From Delta-02 sp964513565 (GTDB lineage Bacteria > Desulfobacterota > Syntrophorhabdia > Syntrophorhabdales > Syntrophorhabdaceae), in the NCBI GenBank assembly GCA_964513565.1, contig CAZENE010000013.1:14933-78932 (forward strand): 64,000 bases of DNA, given 5' to 3'. Shown here piece by piece: positions 1 to 9,744 of this stretch. The stretch's first letter is position 1. Each line of letters opens with the position of its first letter. The position numbers and the translations under genes are program-made. The notes under the pieces are model-generated. The model did no database searches. It had not been told where the DNA came from and saw only the letters and a program-made list of their open reading frames with translations.

Positions 1-1793
1 TCGTGATCCTGTCGGCCGGTTTTGGCGAGAAGGACGAGGAGGGCAAACAGGAAGAGAAGAGACTTCTTTCGATCGCCGAAGGACTCGGCATGACAATCAT
101 TGGGCCTAATTGTTCGGGGTTCATGACCTATCATTACAGCGGGAAATTTGCCGGGATCATCCCTGAACTCAAACCAAATTCGATCGATTTCATAAGCGGT
201 TCCGGGGCGACGGTGGACCTTGTCATGGAGCAGGCTGTCCTGCGCGGACTGTCATTCTGCAACGTGGTCAATGTCGGTAATTCCGTCCAGACAGGTGTCG
301 AAGACCTGCTTGTTCTTTACGACGAGAATTATGAGTTGGACGGCTCGCCCATCCTCTTGATTTACCTCGAGGCACTTAAAAAACCGGGCCTTCTTCTCAA
401 ACATGCACGCAGCTTGACCCGAAAGGGTTGTTCTATCATTGGTATTAAATCGGGCGTCTCGGAATCCGGAGCCCGGGCTGCGGCAAGCCATACAGGCGCG
501 ATGGCAACGGATGACAGGAGGGTCAAAGCACTTTTTGAAAAGGCAGGGATAATCAGGGTCAAAAGCAAGATGGAGATGGTGGATGCAGCTTGTGCACTGT
601 CGGGGACCCGCGGAAGGATTGCGGGAAACCGCGCCTGTGTCATAACGGACGCAGGCGGTCCCGGCGTAATGCTCACCGATGAACTGGAGAGACAGGGGTT
701 TGTGCTTCCGGTCCTCGGAGAGCGAACACGTGAGAGGCTTAAGGGAATACTGCCCGCCGAAAGTTCGGTCGTAAACCCGATCGATTGTCTTCCTTCGCGG
801 ACGGGACCGCAGATGCGGCAGATATTTAACGTAATGGAGGAAGAAGAATCGGGGCACATCGATGTTATAGCCGTTCAAGTGGGCAACCCGGGGATGTTTC
901 CCAACAAGGAGATCTACCAGGAGATAGCAAGGGCGATGAAAACGTGCCCGATCCCCATTAACCCGACCTTGAGTTCGGTTACGACCTGCACGGAACAGAT
1001 ACGTGAATTTACCGAAAAGGGCAATTTTTATTTTGTGGACGAGGTCAATTGCGGGTGTGCCCTGGGACGGGTCCTCAAGCGGCCGCTACTATACGAAGCG
1101 GTCCGTGATGTCCCGGGTTATGACGGGGAAGGCTTGAAAGCAATATTGAATGGGAGGGGCGGGATACTTTCAGCAGATGTAGTGAAACAGGTCCTTGAGA
1201 ATGCAGGGTTTATATTCCCTCAGCAAGCCGCGGCATTATCGCTTGATGATGCGAAAAAAGCCTGCGATACCATCGGTTATCCTGTTGCGATGAAAGTGAT
1301 CGGTCCCCTGCATAAAAGCGATCTGGGAGGTGTCCGTCTGGGAATAAGAAATGCTGGAGATACCGAAGAGGCATGGCGCGATCTTATGGAATTAAAGAGT
1401 GCCGAGGGTGTAACCGTACAGAAGATGGTCGAAGGAATAGAGGTTATTCTCGGCTCGAGCCGTGCGGAGGATATCGGGCAGCTTATTATGTTCGGCCTGG
1501 GCGGAATATACGCCGAGGTGCTCAAGGATGTCAGCTTCGCGCTTGCTCCGCTCGCCGACGAGGAATGCCGGAAAATGATGACATCGCTCCGGTCATATAA
1601 GATCCTGGATGGGATTCGCGGGCAAAAAGGGATTTCGATAAACGTTCTCAGTACGAATTTAGCGCGTCTCGCACGCCTGGTCTCGGATTTTCCCGCCATT
1701 CGCGAGATCGATATAAATCCCCTCAAAGGCGTGGGGGAAGAACTTTACGTGGTGGACGCCAGGATAATAATGGATGAAGGCGATAACCGATAG
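1..1793 (+). CDS. ADP-forming acyl-CoA synthetase (acetate--CoA ligase type), 5'-truncated
   Basis: The reading frame is open from the window edge, so the N-terminus, probably about 100 residues of the CoA-binding Rossmann domain, is missing; about 596 residues remain. The visible part has the rest of the CoA-binding domain, a succinyl-CoA-ligase-like domain (SHTGAMA near residue 162 matches the phosphohistidine-loop region) and a C-terminal ATP-grasp domain from about residue 385 (GYPVAMKV, HKSDLGGV, REIDINPL). The fused alpha-beta layout is that of ADP-forming acetyl-/acyl-CoA synthetases, which make ATP from an acyl-CoA, ADP and phosphate. In a syntroph this would be a substrate-level phosphorylation step; the acyl substrate cannot be read from sequence. 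Confidence 0.88.
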   Translation, partial: VILSAGFGEKDEEGKQEEKRLLSIAEGLGMTIIGPNCSGFMTYHYSGKFAGIIPELKPNSIDFISGSGATVDLVMEQAVLRGLSFCNVVNVGNSVQTGVEDLLVLYDENYELDGSPILLIYLEALKKPGLLLKHARSLTRKGCSIIGIKSGVSESGARAAASHTGAMATDDRRVKALFEKAGIIRVKSKMEMVDAACALSGTRGRIAGNRACVITDAGGPGVMLTDELERQGFVLPVLGERTRERLKGILPAESSVVNPIDCLPSRTGPQMRQIFNVMEEEESGHIDVIAVQVGNPGMFPNKEIYQEIARAMKTCPIPINPTLSSVTTCTEQIREFTEKGNFYFVDEVNCGCALGRVLKRPLLYEAVRDVPGYDGEGLKAILNGRGGILSADVVKQVLENAGFIFPQQAAALSLDDAKKACDTIGYPVAMKVIGPLHKSDLGGVRLGIRNAGDTEEAWRDLMELKSAEGVTVQKMVEGIEVILGSSRAEDIGQLIMFGLGGIYAEVLKDVSFALAPLADEECRKMMTSLRSYKILDGIRGQKGISINVLSTNLARLARLVSDFPAIREIDINPLKGVGEELYVVDARIIMDEGDNR

Positions 1794-1830
1794 GCGATAG
1801 GGTTTTTTTTCGTTCTATCGCCTGTTTTAT
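1787..1830. terminator. Convergent terminator hairpin
   Basis: AGGCGATAG at 1792-1800 pairs with CTATCGCCT at 1815-1823 around a T-rich loop. It lies between the convergent stops of the acyl-CoA synthetase and glutamine synthetase genes. The left arm is part of a tandem heptamer, CGATAGG twice. Confidence 0.6.
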
Positions 1831-3923
1831 AATTTAAATAACAGATCCGTATATGTCGGTACGGGCCACGTTTGTGCGGGAACCATCGTTTCCAGATTGT
1901 CGATATCGGTCCTTAGCTTTTGTATTGCGGTGAACACGAGATCTCGATAGCTTTCGGCACGCTTGACCGTATCACAGACGGCCTGTGATATTTGAACCGC
2001 TTCTTCGAGTTCACCGAGGTTCTTATACGCCGTTGTAAGGGATACGCCGAGCTTTTTCAATATGTCTTCGGGAACCGCAGTGGGGCCTTTTACCGATGTT
2101 AAGTCGTCTATTGCATCTGCAAGAAATGCCGCATATTCGAGAATTGCGGGAAGAAATTGTCTTTTCACCATGTCGATGGCGACAAGGGCCTCTATATTCA
2201 ACTGCTTCGAATAGGCCTCGATATAGATCTCAAATCGTGAAAGCATTTCTTTGCGGGACAGGACCTCGTATTTCTCGAAAAGCCTGAATGACTTTTCGGT
2301 CACGAATGCCTTGAGGGCATCGACGGCGTTGTCAAAATTCGGCAATCCTCTTTTTTCCGCTTCTTTTACCCATTCTTCAGAGTAATTGTTGCCATTGAAA
2401 ACGATCCTGTTATGCTTGGTCCAGATGTCACGTATTATTCTGGCCGCTTCGGCATTGGTATCTTCAGTTTTTTCCAATCGTGTCGCTATCTCTTCGAACG
2501 CCTCGGCCGCGATGGTGTTCAAAGCAACATTCGATCCCGCTATGGACTGCGCGGAACCGACCATCCTAAACTCGAATTTGTTGCCCGTGAATGCGAAGGG
2601 AGATGTCCTGTTCCGGTCGGTGTTGTCTCTCGGTATCATGGGAAGGGTGTCGACTCCGACGCTGACGAATTGCTGCCCTCGTGTAGAGATCTTTTCTCCG
2701 CGGGCGATCTTTTCCAATATTTCCGTTAATTCTTCCCCCATGAATATCGAGATGATCGCGGGCGGCGCCTCGTTTGCCCCCAGCCTGTGGTCGTTCCCGG
2801 CAGTCGCGCAGGTCGCCCGCAAAATATCGGCATGTATGTCAACCGCCTTGATCATAGCGCTTACGAACAAGAGGAACTGGACATTTTCGCTCGGAGTATG
2901 GCCCGGTTCCAGGAGATTGAAGCCGTCATCCGTCGATAATGACCAGTTATTATGTTTACCGGAACCATTAATGCATGAGTACGGTTTTTCATGGAGAAGA
3001 CAGACCAGACCATTGCGGACGGCAACTTTCTGCATGGTCTCCATAACGAGCTGATTATGATCGGTAGCTATATTTGTCGTATCGAAAATAGGGGCCATCT
3101 CGAATTGAGCCGGCGCTACTTCGTTATGTTTTGTCTTCGAAGTGATGCCCATCTTCCATAACTCCGTATCGAGGGCATGCATGTAGTCGGAAACGCGGTC
3201 TTTTATCGAACCAAAATATTGATCTTCGAGTTCCTGGCCTTTTGGCGGAGGCGCCCCAAATATTGTGCGGCCCGCGAGCAACAGGTCCAGCCGTTCCATA
3301 TAAAACTTCTTGTCGACGAGGAAATACTCCTGTTCGGGGCCGACCGTGGAAGTTATACGCTCCGAGGTCGTGTTGCCAAGGGCCCTTAAGACCCTGAGAG
3401 CCTGTTGTGATATGGCCTTCATCGAGCGCAAAAGGGGTGTTTTCTTATCGAGGGCTTCGCCGCGGTATGAATAAAAAGCAGTAGGAATCGTGAGTGTGAC
3501 ATTGCCGCTTTCGTCTTCCTTGAGGAATGCGGGTGATGTGCAATCCCAGGCCGTGTATCCGCGCGCCTCGAACGTTGCCCGTAAACCCCCGCTCGGAAAT
3601 GATGACGCGTCCGGTTCTCCCTGTACGAGCTGTTTGCCGGAAAATTCCATTATCACACTGCCGTCAGGGGCGGGCGAGATGAAGGAATCGTGCTTTTCGG
3701 CCGTGATCCCCGTTAGCGGCTGGAACCAATGCGTGTAGTGCGTTGCCCCTTTTTCTATCGCCCAGTCTTTCATCGCGTTTGCCACAACATCGGCGATATC
3801 TGCCCTAAGAGGTATGCCTTCCTCTATAGTTTTCTTAAGGGCCCTGTAGACTTCTTTCGGCAAGCGCTGTTTCATGGCCTTGTCGTTGAAGACGTTGGAC
3901 CCAAATAATTCAGTTAATTCCAT
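1827..3923 (-). CDS. glnN: Glutamine synthetase type III
   Basis: This 698-residue protein matches the long GSIII (GlnN) family (about 700-730 residues), not the 440-470-residue GSI. It should condense glutamate and ammonia with ATP hydrolysis in the cytoplasm. Visible GS features are EQEYFLVD, KHNEVAPAQFE, a NGSGKHNNWS segment and a NDHRLGANEAPP segment, in the order expected for the catalytic barrel, followed by a helical C-terminal extension. The start at 3923 is chosen because GGGAGGGAAC lies directly before this ATG and the next residues, MELTELFGSN, are family-like; an upstream ATG at 3983 adds 20 unlike residues. No PII or sigma-54 site was seen upstream. Confidence 0.93.
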   Translation of the reverse strand: MELTELFGSNVFNDKAMKQRLPKEVYRALKKTIEEGIPLRADIADVVANAMKDWAIEKGATHYTHWFQPLTGITAEKHDSFISPAPDGSVIMEFSGKQLVQGEPDASSFPSGGLRATFEARGYTAWDCTSPAFLKEDESGNVTLTIPTAFYSYRGEALDKKTPLLRSMKAISQQALRVLRALGNTTSERITSTVGPEQEYFLVDKKFYMERLDLLLAGRTIFGAPPPKGQELEDQYFGSIKDRVSDYMHALDTELWKMGITSKTKHNEVAPAQFEMAPIFDTTNIATDHNQLVMETMQKVAVRNGLVCLLHEKPYSCINGSGKHNNWSLSTDDGFNLLEPGHTPSENVQFLLFVSAMIKAVDIHADILRATCATAGNDHRLGANEAPPAIISIFMGEELTEILEKIARGEKISTRGQQFVSVGVDTLPMIPRDNTDRNRTSPFAFTGNKFEFRMVGSAQSIAGSNVALNTIAAEAFEEIATRLEKTEDTNAEAARIIRDIWTKHNRIVFNGNNYSEEWVKEAEKRGLPNFDNAVDALKAFVTEKSFRLFEKYEVLSRKEMLSRFEIYIEAYSKQLNIEALVAIDMVKRQFLPAILEYAAFLADAIDDLTSVKGPTAVPEDILKKLGVSLTTAYKNLGELEEAVQISQAVCDTVKRAESYRDLVFTAIQKLRTDIDNLETMVPAQTWPVPTYTDLLFKL

Positions 3924-4187
3924 GTTCCCTCCCGATTCCGATATCGAATCCCGGCATATTTTGGATACACTGATGTTGTTCATATGCCGTTGTAACGTGT
4001 AGGAACGACTTTCGCTAATGCCCCCGGAAGATATCGGAAAAATATGGAAAAATTATAAACCGGTCCATGTGAACATACAAGAAAATTTGCAGGGCCTGCA
4101 ATTAAGGGGGCTCGCGTCGCCCCTTCCCCGGGCGAAGCCCGCGGAACCAACCCCTCTCGCTCGCTGTGCGAGCTGTCTTCTGACCGG

Positions 4188-5387
4188 TCACTTCGGTAGT
4201 ATGCGGTAAATGTGATCGTCGTTTTTTTTGGGTGTTCCCCGGCCATCCCTATTATTGGTAAGGAAATAGAGATAACCGTCGGGGCCCTGGACCACGTCGC
4301 GTATTCGGCCGTACCGTCCTTCGCTCTCACCGGTCGCAAACCACCTTTCAATAGTGGTCACATTGTAGCCGGCTGTCTTTTTCTGGAGTTTTATGCGGAT
4401 AAGGGCTCTGCTTTTCAGAGTTGCGACGAATAGGCTGTTTTCCAGGTGCGGAAGCTTTCCCTTATAATAAAAAACAATTCCCGAAGGCGGCGTGGCCTTG
4501 CGCCACACGACAATGGGATCGATGAAAGCCCTCTGGTTGACGGCTGCGGCGACATCGGGCCAGCCGTAATTACCTCCTTTCTCAATGACATTTATCTCAT
4601 CATTGCCAAAAACGAGAGATTCACCGGAAGGACCGTGTTCCGAGATGAAAAGGTCCTTCGTAACCGGGTGCCATGCCAGGCCTTGCGGGTTGCGATGGCC
4701 ATAGGACCATATCGGCGAATCCTTGAAAGGATTATCTTTCGGTATAACGCCCTCCGGGTTTACCCTCAGTATCTTGCCATTCAACGATGCGCGGTCTTGC
4801 GCAAGCTTGCCCTCAAAGATCTCGCCTGTGCATATGTAGAGCATCCCGTCAGGTCCAAAAGCAATGCGGCCCCCGTCATGATTGCGCCCTCCGGCAATCC
4901 CGTCGAGAATTACCCTGTCGAGCGACCCTGTATCACCTTCGTCCTTGAACCGTACGATCTTGTTGTAAAGCTCACCCTTTTCCCGGTATGTGTACATTGC
5001 GTATATGTACGGTTTATCCGGGAATCGCGGGTGCACCGCCAAACCCATGAGCCCTCCTTCGCCCTGAGCCGCCACATCGGGAGCGGCATAGGGTGTCGAA
5101 ACAAGAGAGCCGTTCTTAATGAGCCTGACCCTGCCGGGCCGTTCACTGGTCAGGGCCCTTCCATCCGGCAGAAAGACAAGGGACCAGGGTGCTTCAAGAC
5201 CGGTTATCCAGGCCTTGACCGCTACCCTGTCACCATCAGGCAAATATTTGTCCTTTATGGTCTGGGGAATAGAACCCACCTCAATGGAACATGCCGTAAG
5301 AAAAGGAAAGAAAAGGAAAATGGGAAGAGCGATAAGCAGGGATATTGTCGCAGGCCGCGGAGGTTTCTTTTTTCCTGTCATTATCAT
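4188..5387 (-). CDS. PQQ-type sugar dehydrogenase (YliI/Gdh family), lipoprotein
   Basis: A 399-residue six-bladed beta-propeller of the soluble aldose/sorbosone dehydrogenase family. After a hydrophobic signal segment (about residues 14-31) comes a lipobox, LTAC, so it is probably a lipid-anchored periplasmic protein. Family landmarks are GLEAPWSLVFLPDG, GEGGLMGLAVHP, GGRNHDGGRI, YGHRNPQGLAW and EHGPSG, including the His and Arg positions that contact substrate and PQQ in relatives. The physiological substrate is unknown and many family members have no proven PQQ use. No PQQ biosynthesis gene is in the window. Two close ATGs (5387 and 5381) are both possible starts. Confidence 0.85.
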   Translation of the reverse strand: MIMTGKKKPPRPATISLLIALPIFLFFPFLTACSIEVGSIPQTIKDKYLPDGDRVAVKAWITGLEAPWSLVFLPDGRALTSERPGRVRLIKNGSLVSTPYAAPDVAAQGEGGLMGLAVHPRFPDKPYIYAMYTYREKGELYNKIVRFKDEGDTGSLDRVILDGIAGGRNHDGGRIAFGPDGMLYICTGEIFEGKLAQDRASLNGKILRVNPEGVIPKDNPFKDSPIWSYGHRNPQGLAWHPVTKDLFISEHGPSGESLVFGNDEINVIEKGGNYGWPDVAAAVNQRAFIDPIVVWRKATPPSGIVFYYKGKLPHLENSLFVATLKSRALIRIKLQKKTAGYNVTTIERWFATGESEGRYGRIRDVVQGPDGYLYFLTNNRDGRGTPKKNDDHIYRILPK

Positions 5388-5526
5388 ATTAAAGAATAGG
5401 GGAAGATGACCCTTCTGTCAACCGTGAGGTCATTCCGGGGGCTACGGCAAACCTTGTTTTAGAGGAAGGCGCTCCCAATGACCTATTTTTGGGTTCCAAC
5501 CTGAAACGAAACCCGAAATCTGGGGC

Positions 5527-6606
5527 TCAGTAGTACGGGAACTGCGCGTCAAAGCACTCACCACCATTTCTGTACCATGCGGCAATATGTTTGACCGCTT
5601 CGATCGCCTTGGTCTGGGCGGCAATGTCTGAATTGAATCCCTGGTGAGGCTGCACGTAGATATTCGCGCTTCTTTCGACCGCCTTCTCGACGAGGCCTCT
5701 CGCAGCGAGAACGTCCGGATTGGTTACGTTGTCCTGTTTGTTCAGCAGGGCTGCAAATTCGGATTCGTTGCTGAAGACGTCAAGTCCGATACCTGTTATT
5801 TGCCCGGCACGGTACAGGTCAGCTATTACTGACTCGGGTGCTATCTCCCCCCGTGTCACGTTTATGAAAATGAGCTTCTTGCGAGCCTGGCTGAGATAGG
5901 ATTGCGAAAAATAGCCGATATTGTAGAATTTACTATCTTTGTTCCGGGTGAGATTCATGGCATTGATAACTATGTCGCTTGTCTGAATAGCTTCCTCTCT
6001 GGAGACGAAGCGGACGGACCCGCCGTATAGTGCCTTAAGTTCGTCCTGGCGGATATCGACGCCCTGGACGGTAAGACCGTTCGCCTCCGCGAGTTCGTAC
6101 GTTCTCTTTCCTATCTTGCCGACTCCGAAGACGGTACATATCCGGTGCCGGTCAAGTTCGATGAATGCCCGGGAATCCTTTCGTTCAAATGCGGCGGAAT
6201 TGACCGTGTAATGGTTCAATTCGCCTGCGGCGGCGTACAGGAATTTCATGGCGGTCTGGGCCACCGCGTTAACGCAGTATTCACGAAGGGACGCAATATT
6301 CACCCTGCCGGCCAAATGCTCGAAATGATCGTATCCTGCACTCCGGGTAACTACGCTTTTCCGGTTGCCGGCTATGTATTGCTCGGGCAGGGCTGAGTGT
6401 GTTTTCGTCGTAATAATGTCGGGGAGGGCTACGGCCGGATTGTCCCGCAAAAATTCCTGGACATTCGCAGGTGTGATCAGGCAGGCATGTTCTTCGGGAA
6501 TCTCTTTTCTCTTTATTGCCCTTGCTGTCTCTTCCTGAAGGTGCACCGCTTCGGGGCCGAGGGCCTCAAAATGTATGATGTCATATTCCCTGTTTATATT
6601 CTTCAC
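5527..6606 (-). CDS. D-isomer-specific 2-hydroxyacid dehydrogenase (D-lactate dehydrogenase-like)
   Basis: A 359-residue NAD-dependent oxidoreductase. The Rossmann fingerprint GVGKIG lies near residue 162, the catalytic Arg motif NVTRGE near 250, the Asp/Glu segment GLDVFSNE near 275, and the catalytic His in QPHQGFNSD near 322. The likely reaction is reversible reduction of a 2-oxo acid to a D-2-hydroxy acid. It stands alone between the sugar dehydrogenase and a divergent small membrane protein, so context does not narrow the substrate. Confidence 0.85.
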   Translation of the reverse strand: MKNINREYDIIHFEALGPEAVHLQEETARAIKRKEIPEEHACLITPANVQEFLRDNPAVALPDIITTKTHSALPEQYIAGNRKSVVTRSAGYDHFEHLAGRVNIASLREYCVNAVAQTAMKFLYAAAGELNHYTVNSAAFERKDSRAFIELDRHRICTVFGVGKIGKRTYELAEANGLTVQGVDIRQDELKALYGGSVRFVSREEAIQTSDIVINAMNLTRNKDSKFYNIGYFSQSYLSQARKKLIFINVTRGEIAPESVIADLYRAGQITGIGLDVFSNESEFAALLNKQDNVTNPDVLAARGLVEKAVERSANIYVQPHQGFNSDIAAQTKAIEAVKHIAAWYRNGGECFDAQFPYY

Positions 6607-6738
6607 ATGGTCTCCGATTCATATTCTTATTCAGTCCATGTATTCTCACGCAATCCTTGCCTTTTTTCAACTGAATTCCATGTATTTCCCCTGTTCTTTA
6701 TTGTATATTACGCCAGTTTAAGCTGAACAGGAGAACAT

Positions 6739-7065
6739 ATGAAGACCGTCATGCTTCTGACCGTTTCTAATGTATTTATGACCTTCGCCTGGTATGGCCA
6801 TTTGCGGTACAAGGATTCCTCCCTGTGGAAGGTGATAATTGTAAGCTGGCTTATCGCATTCGCGGAATATTGTTTTCAGGTACCGGCAAACCGGATTGGG
6901 CATTATCAGTTCTCCGCCGCCCAACTCAAGATAATCCAGGAAGTGATAACGCTTATCGTTTTTGCCGTTTTTTCTCTCCTTTACCTGAAGGAGGGATTTA
7001 AATGGAATTACCTGATATCCTTTGCAATGATGGCCGGGGCGGTCTTTTTTATGTTTAAAAATTAA
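6739..7065 (+). CDS. DUF486 / DMT-superfamily small membrane protein
   Basis: A 108-residue protein with four predicted membrane helices. The sequence (FAWYGHLRY, AEYCFQVPANRIG, LKIIQEVITL) matches the DUF486 family, half-length relatives of drug/metabolite transporters. AGGAGA lies seven bases before the ATG. A transport role is inferred from the superfamily; no substrate is known. Confidence 0.88.
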   Translation: MKTVMLLTVSNVFMTFAWYGHLRYKDSSLWKVIIVSWLIAFAEYCFQVPANRIGHYQFSAAQLKIIQEVITLIVFAVFSLLYLKEGFKWNYLISFAMMAGAVFFMFKN

Positions 7066-7103
7066 AGGGGCTGGATGTCTGACGCAAGAGGCAGGACTCC
7101 GCT

Positions 7104-7445
7104 TTATTTTTTCTGTTCTTCTTCGTCCGCGGCGAAAAAATTCCGGCCGTGCACATCATCGTGGCAGTATGTACAGAGGTTTTCCCAATTCGATCCATCG
7201 GGAGGATTATTGTTGTGATTTCCGTCCTTGTGGTGGACTGTGAGCAGGTGCCGGTCAGTATGGTTGAATTCCCTGCCGCAGCGTGCGCACATAAGACCGT
7301 GCATCCTGAGAGACTGCTCGCGATATTGTTCATTTTTTTTATCCCTGTCGCGGGTGATTTCCCTGACAATTTCCTCGACCGACCCTGTTATTTCTTTCTT
7401 GACCGGCCGTTTGGACCGGTGCCTAGTATAACCTTTCTGTTTCAT
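7104..7445 (-). CDS. yajD: HNH endonuclease-like protein (YajD family)
   Basis: A 113-residue basic protein with an HNH nuclease signature: zinc-binding CARCG near residue 53, LTVHHKDGNHNNN near 70 (the ββα metal core) and LCTYCHDDVHG near 90. It resembles E. coli YajD in size and motif order; its substrate and role are unknown. The ATG at 7445 overlaps the stop of the upstream FBPase gene as TGATG, so the pair is translationally coupled. A GTG one codon upstream is an alternative start. Confidence 0.83.
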   Translation of the reverse strand: MKQKGYTRHRSKRPVKKEITGSVEEIVREITRDRDKKNEQYREQSLRMHGLMCARCGREFNHTDRHLLTVHHKDGNHNNNPPDGSNWENLCTYCHDDVHGRNFFAADEEEQKK

Positions 7446-8419
7446 CACTTCAGCACCTTTGCCATATTATCGACCAGCTGCTTTGATCCCGCGTAAAGGG
7501 CGGTTCTCTGGTGATGGTGCACGGGTTTTATATCGAGTATCGGCATACCCTGCTCATTTGCGGCATGCCCGCCCGCCTCGCGGCAGATGAAGGCTACCAC
7601 GGCCGCCTCGTACATGAGGCGAAGCTTTCCTTCCGGCCTCAATTTCTTCGGGTCGGGATGGTTAACGATGGCGGGGTACATGAACATCCCGCCATTGGTC
7701 AGGATCCTGTGAAAGTCTCCGGCAAGTGCCCCCATGTATCGGAACGTATATTTTCTTTCGTTGTTCCGGACCCAATCCTGTACCTCTTGCCTGTATGTGT
7801 AGCGGTTCGTTGCGTTAAAGGAAAGCTCCCAGCTTTTTTGGTTGTCAGGTAGAATTAGCCGTCTCGGCTTCACATAATCACGTGTTTCATCGATGTGGAA
7901 GCGCCAGGCCCCTGCATCGCGCAGCGCAATGGTCAATGCGCCTGCAGGTATAACGAACATCCCGGCCGCTATAAATTCCCTTCCCGATCGTAGGTGAAAA
8001 TCCTCTACTCCGCTAAGGTTACGTTTCGCTATCCCGAAGAGAAAACCGACAGGCAGGCCGTGCGCGACATTGGATGACCCGTCAAGCGGATCGAAGTAGA
8101 TAAAATAACGCCCATCCTCATTGAGTTTGATGATATCATCGGATTCCTCGCTCACCGCGTGTATCACCCGCCGCGTGGTCTTAAGGTAGTGGATGATAAT
8201 CTCATGGGCTATGTCGTCCATTTGCATCACATCCTCGCCCTGCACGTTTATCTTTCCCGCCTGCCCGAGGTGACCCTTGAGCGCTCCTGTGATGTAATAA
8301 TGTTCTATATGCTTCGCCGCGCTTATGATAGCGTCCATAAGGACAAGGAAATGCCCGGTGCGCCTATGGCGTTCCTGATGTTCCAGGAGAAAATTTATGA
8401 AGGTCTGTTCGAATTCCAT
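7445..8419 (-). CDS. fbp: Fructose-1,6-bisphosphatase class I
   Basis: A 324-residue gluconeogenic phosphatase that converts fructose-1,6-bisphosphate to fructose-6-phosphate and phosphate. The metal-binding FDPLDGSSN motif, AVSEESD, the FRYMGALAGDFHR region and LRLMYEAAVVAF identify class I FBPase. The start at 8419 follows GGAAGGTACC; an upstream ATG adds 13 unlike residues without a ribosome site. The downstream HNH gene overlaps by stop-start coupling. In a syntroph that lives on aromatic or short-chain acids, this enzyme would serve sugar-phosphate synthesis. Confidence 0.95.
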   Translation of the reverse strand: MEFEQTFINFLLEHQERHRRTGHFLVLMDAIISAAKHIEHYYITGALKGHLGQAGKINVQGEDVMQMDDIAHEIIIHYLKTTRRVIHAVSEESDDIIKLNEDGRYFIYFDPLDGSSNVAHGLPVGFLFGIAKRNLSGVEDFHLRSGREFIAAGMFVIPAGALTIALRDAGAWRFHIDETRDYVKPRRLILPDNQKSWELSFNATNRYTYRQEVQDWVRNNERKYTFRYMGALAGDFHRILTNGGMFMYPAIVNHPDPKKLRPEGKLRLMYEAAVVAFICREAGGHAANEQGMPILDIKPVHHHQRTALYAGSKQLVDNMAKVLK

Positions 8420-8523
8420 GGTACCTTCCGCAATGATCAGAAGTATATGTGTAATCAACCGATTAAGTCAATGTTTCACTCACTTCTATGCCCTGGAAAG
8501 GGGCATGCAAGAAATCCAGCTTG

Positions 8524-9411
8524 TTATTGAGGATTATACGTCAATGTCACCGTTTTTTTATTGTTTGCCCTCTTTTGATCCCGGATCTGTGCGTTATAAT
8601 CGACCGTAACCTCCACAACGCAGGCGGTGCCGGGTTCCAGTTTGATCGCATCATAGCCGGTATTCGGCCAGGTAAAATTGAGGTAAGTTTTTCCCGATCC
8701 GAATAGTGACGGAGTCGGATTGCCTCTTTTCAATATTCCGGCGGAATCCATATCCTTCAGTTTTATGTTTTTTTCCACCCCTGTATCAAGGACTTTAATT
8801 TTTACATAGGAAATATCAAAATCCTGGTCGGGGATAGGGTTATTGGCATTGTGCATTCTCAATACGATGCGTCCTTCCGGATCGAGAGCGACACTGTCAA
8901 GGACAAGATCGGTTATGTCCGGGACGGCAGCCCGGAAATATATATCCTTTTGGTTATTTTGGGGATTTTCGTCGCCAATCTGAAGTCCCTCTGTGATAAT
9001 GACCATGCCGAGTTTATATCTTCCCGGGTAAAGAATGGTGATCGTCTTTGATTTGATCTTGACCTCCTTACCCGGTTCCAAAGGAGGTATATTGTTTGTA
9101 TACCAGGGGATAATCTGACGGGAGTAATCCGGTTTTGTATCCTGATTGCTCAGGTGCATGCCAAGCGAACATGCCTTGCGCGTTGGACCGTTCCCGGCAT
9201 TTTTCACGGTAACATCGAAATTGATCATATCCTGTTTTGCCCTGGGTTGGTCAGGTGTTATTTTAATATCCGATATAACAAGATCTGCCCGCATTTTTAT
9301 AAGTGGGATCGCTGGTTTTAATGGTTTGACCGGCTGGGCCCCGGCCGTATGTGAAACAAGGATGGCGGACATGATAAGAATAGAACAACAAACACTGACG
9401 AAAGTTTTCAT
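8524..9411 (-). CDS. Secreted CARDB-domain protein
   Basis: A 295-residue protein with a signal peptide (about residues 1-25, ending AGA-Q). It has two Ig-like CARDB repeats: about 42-150 (ADLVISDIKITP, FDVTVKNAGNGP) and about 168-293 (DLVLDSVALDPEG, ACVVEVTVDYNAQI). CARDB domains are beta-sandwich modules found in envelope and adhesive proteins of bacteria and archaea. AAGGAGAG precedes the ATG by six bases. No partner is evident. Confidence 0.72.
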   Translation of the reverse strand: MKTFVSVCCSILIMSAILVSHTAGAQPVKPLKPAIPLIKMRADLVISDIKITPDQPRAKQDMINFDVTVKNAGNGPTRKACSLGMHLSNQDTKPDYSRQIIPWYTNNIPPLEPGKEVKIKSKTITILYPGRYKLGMVIITEGLQIGDENPQNNQKDIYFRAAVPDITDLVLDSVALDPEGRIVLRMHNANNPIPDQDFDISYVKIKVLDTGVEKNIKLKDMDSAGILKRGNPTPSLFGSGKTYLNFTWPNTGYDAIKLEPGTACVVEVTVDYNAQIRDQKRANNKKTVTLTYNPQ

Positions 9412-9744
9412 TTTTCGCTCTCCTTACTATGTCCAGGACCTTTTTATCATTGTCATCAATGTGCCCGATGCAGTCAAGCCTTTTTAACGACCGACTTGCT
9501 TCGCGGGTCCCTTAAAAGAGCGATCTCATTTCGGGTGCCGCCTCAAGTGCAATGGCCGTCGACAGCCCGAAAACATTCTGAATGGGCGCTTATCTCTTTG
9601 GACTGTTTTTTTTAATGCTTTTGTGGTAATATGCTTACCAGTTGCTTAAATCCTCTCAGCTCTACCATGATCTGACAATCGAGAAAAAAATGGTCGAATG
9701 CCGGGCGGGCACAAGCGGCACGATATCATTTTGACGGAGTATGA
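9412..9744. other. Intergenic region between divergent genes
   Basis: 333 bases without a supportable gene. It must hold the divergent promoters of the CARDB and helicase genes. An extended -10-like TGGTAATAT lies at about 9622-9630 on the plus strand, which would leave a roughly 100-base leader before the helicase; no clear -35 matches it. A T-run at about 9605-9612 is not preceded by a hairpin. Confidence 0.35.

Noticed and set aside
4446..5399. 317-codon ORF on the plus strand
   Set aside because: Antisense shadow of the sugar dehydrogenase, which has a lipobox and clear family motifs; the plus-strand translation has none.
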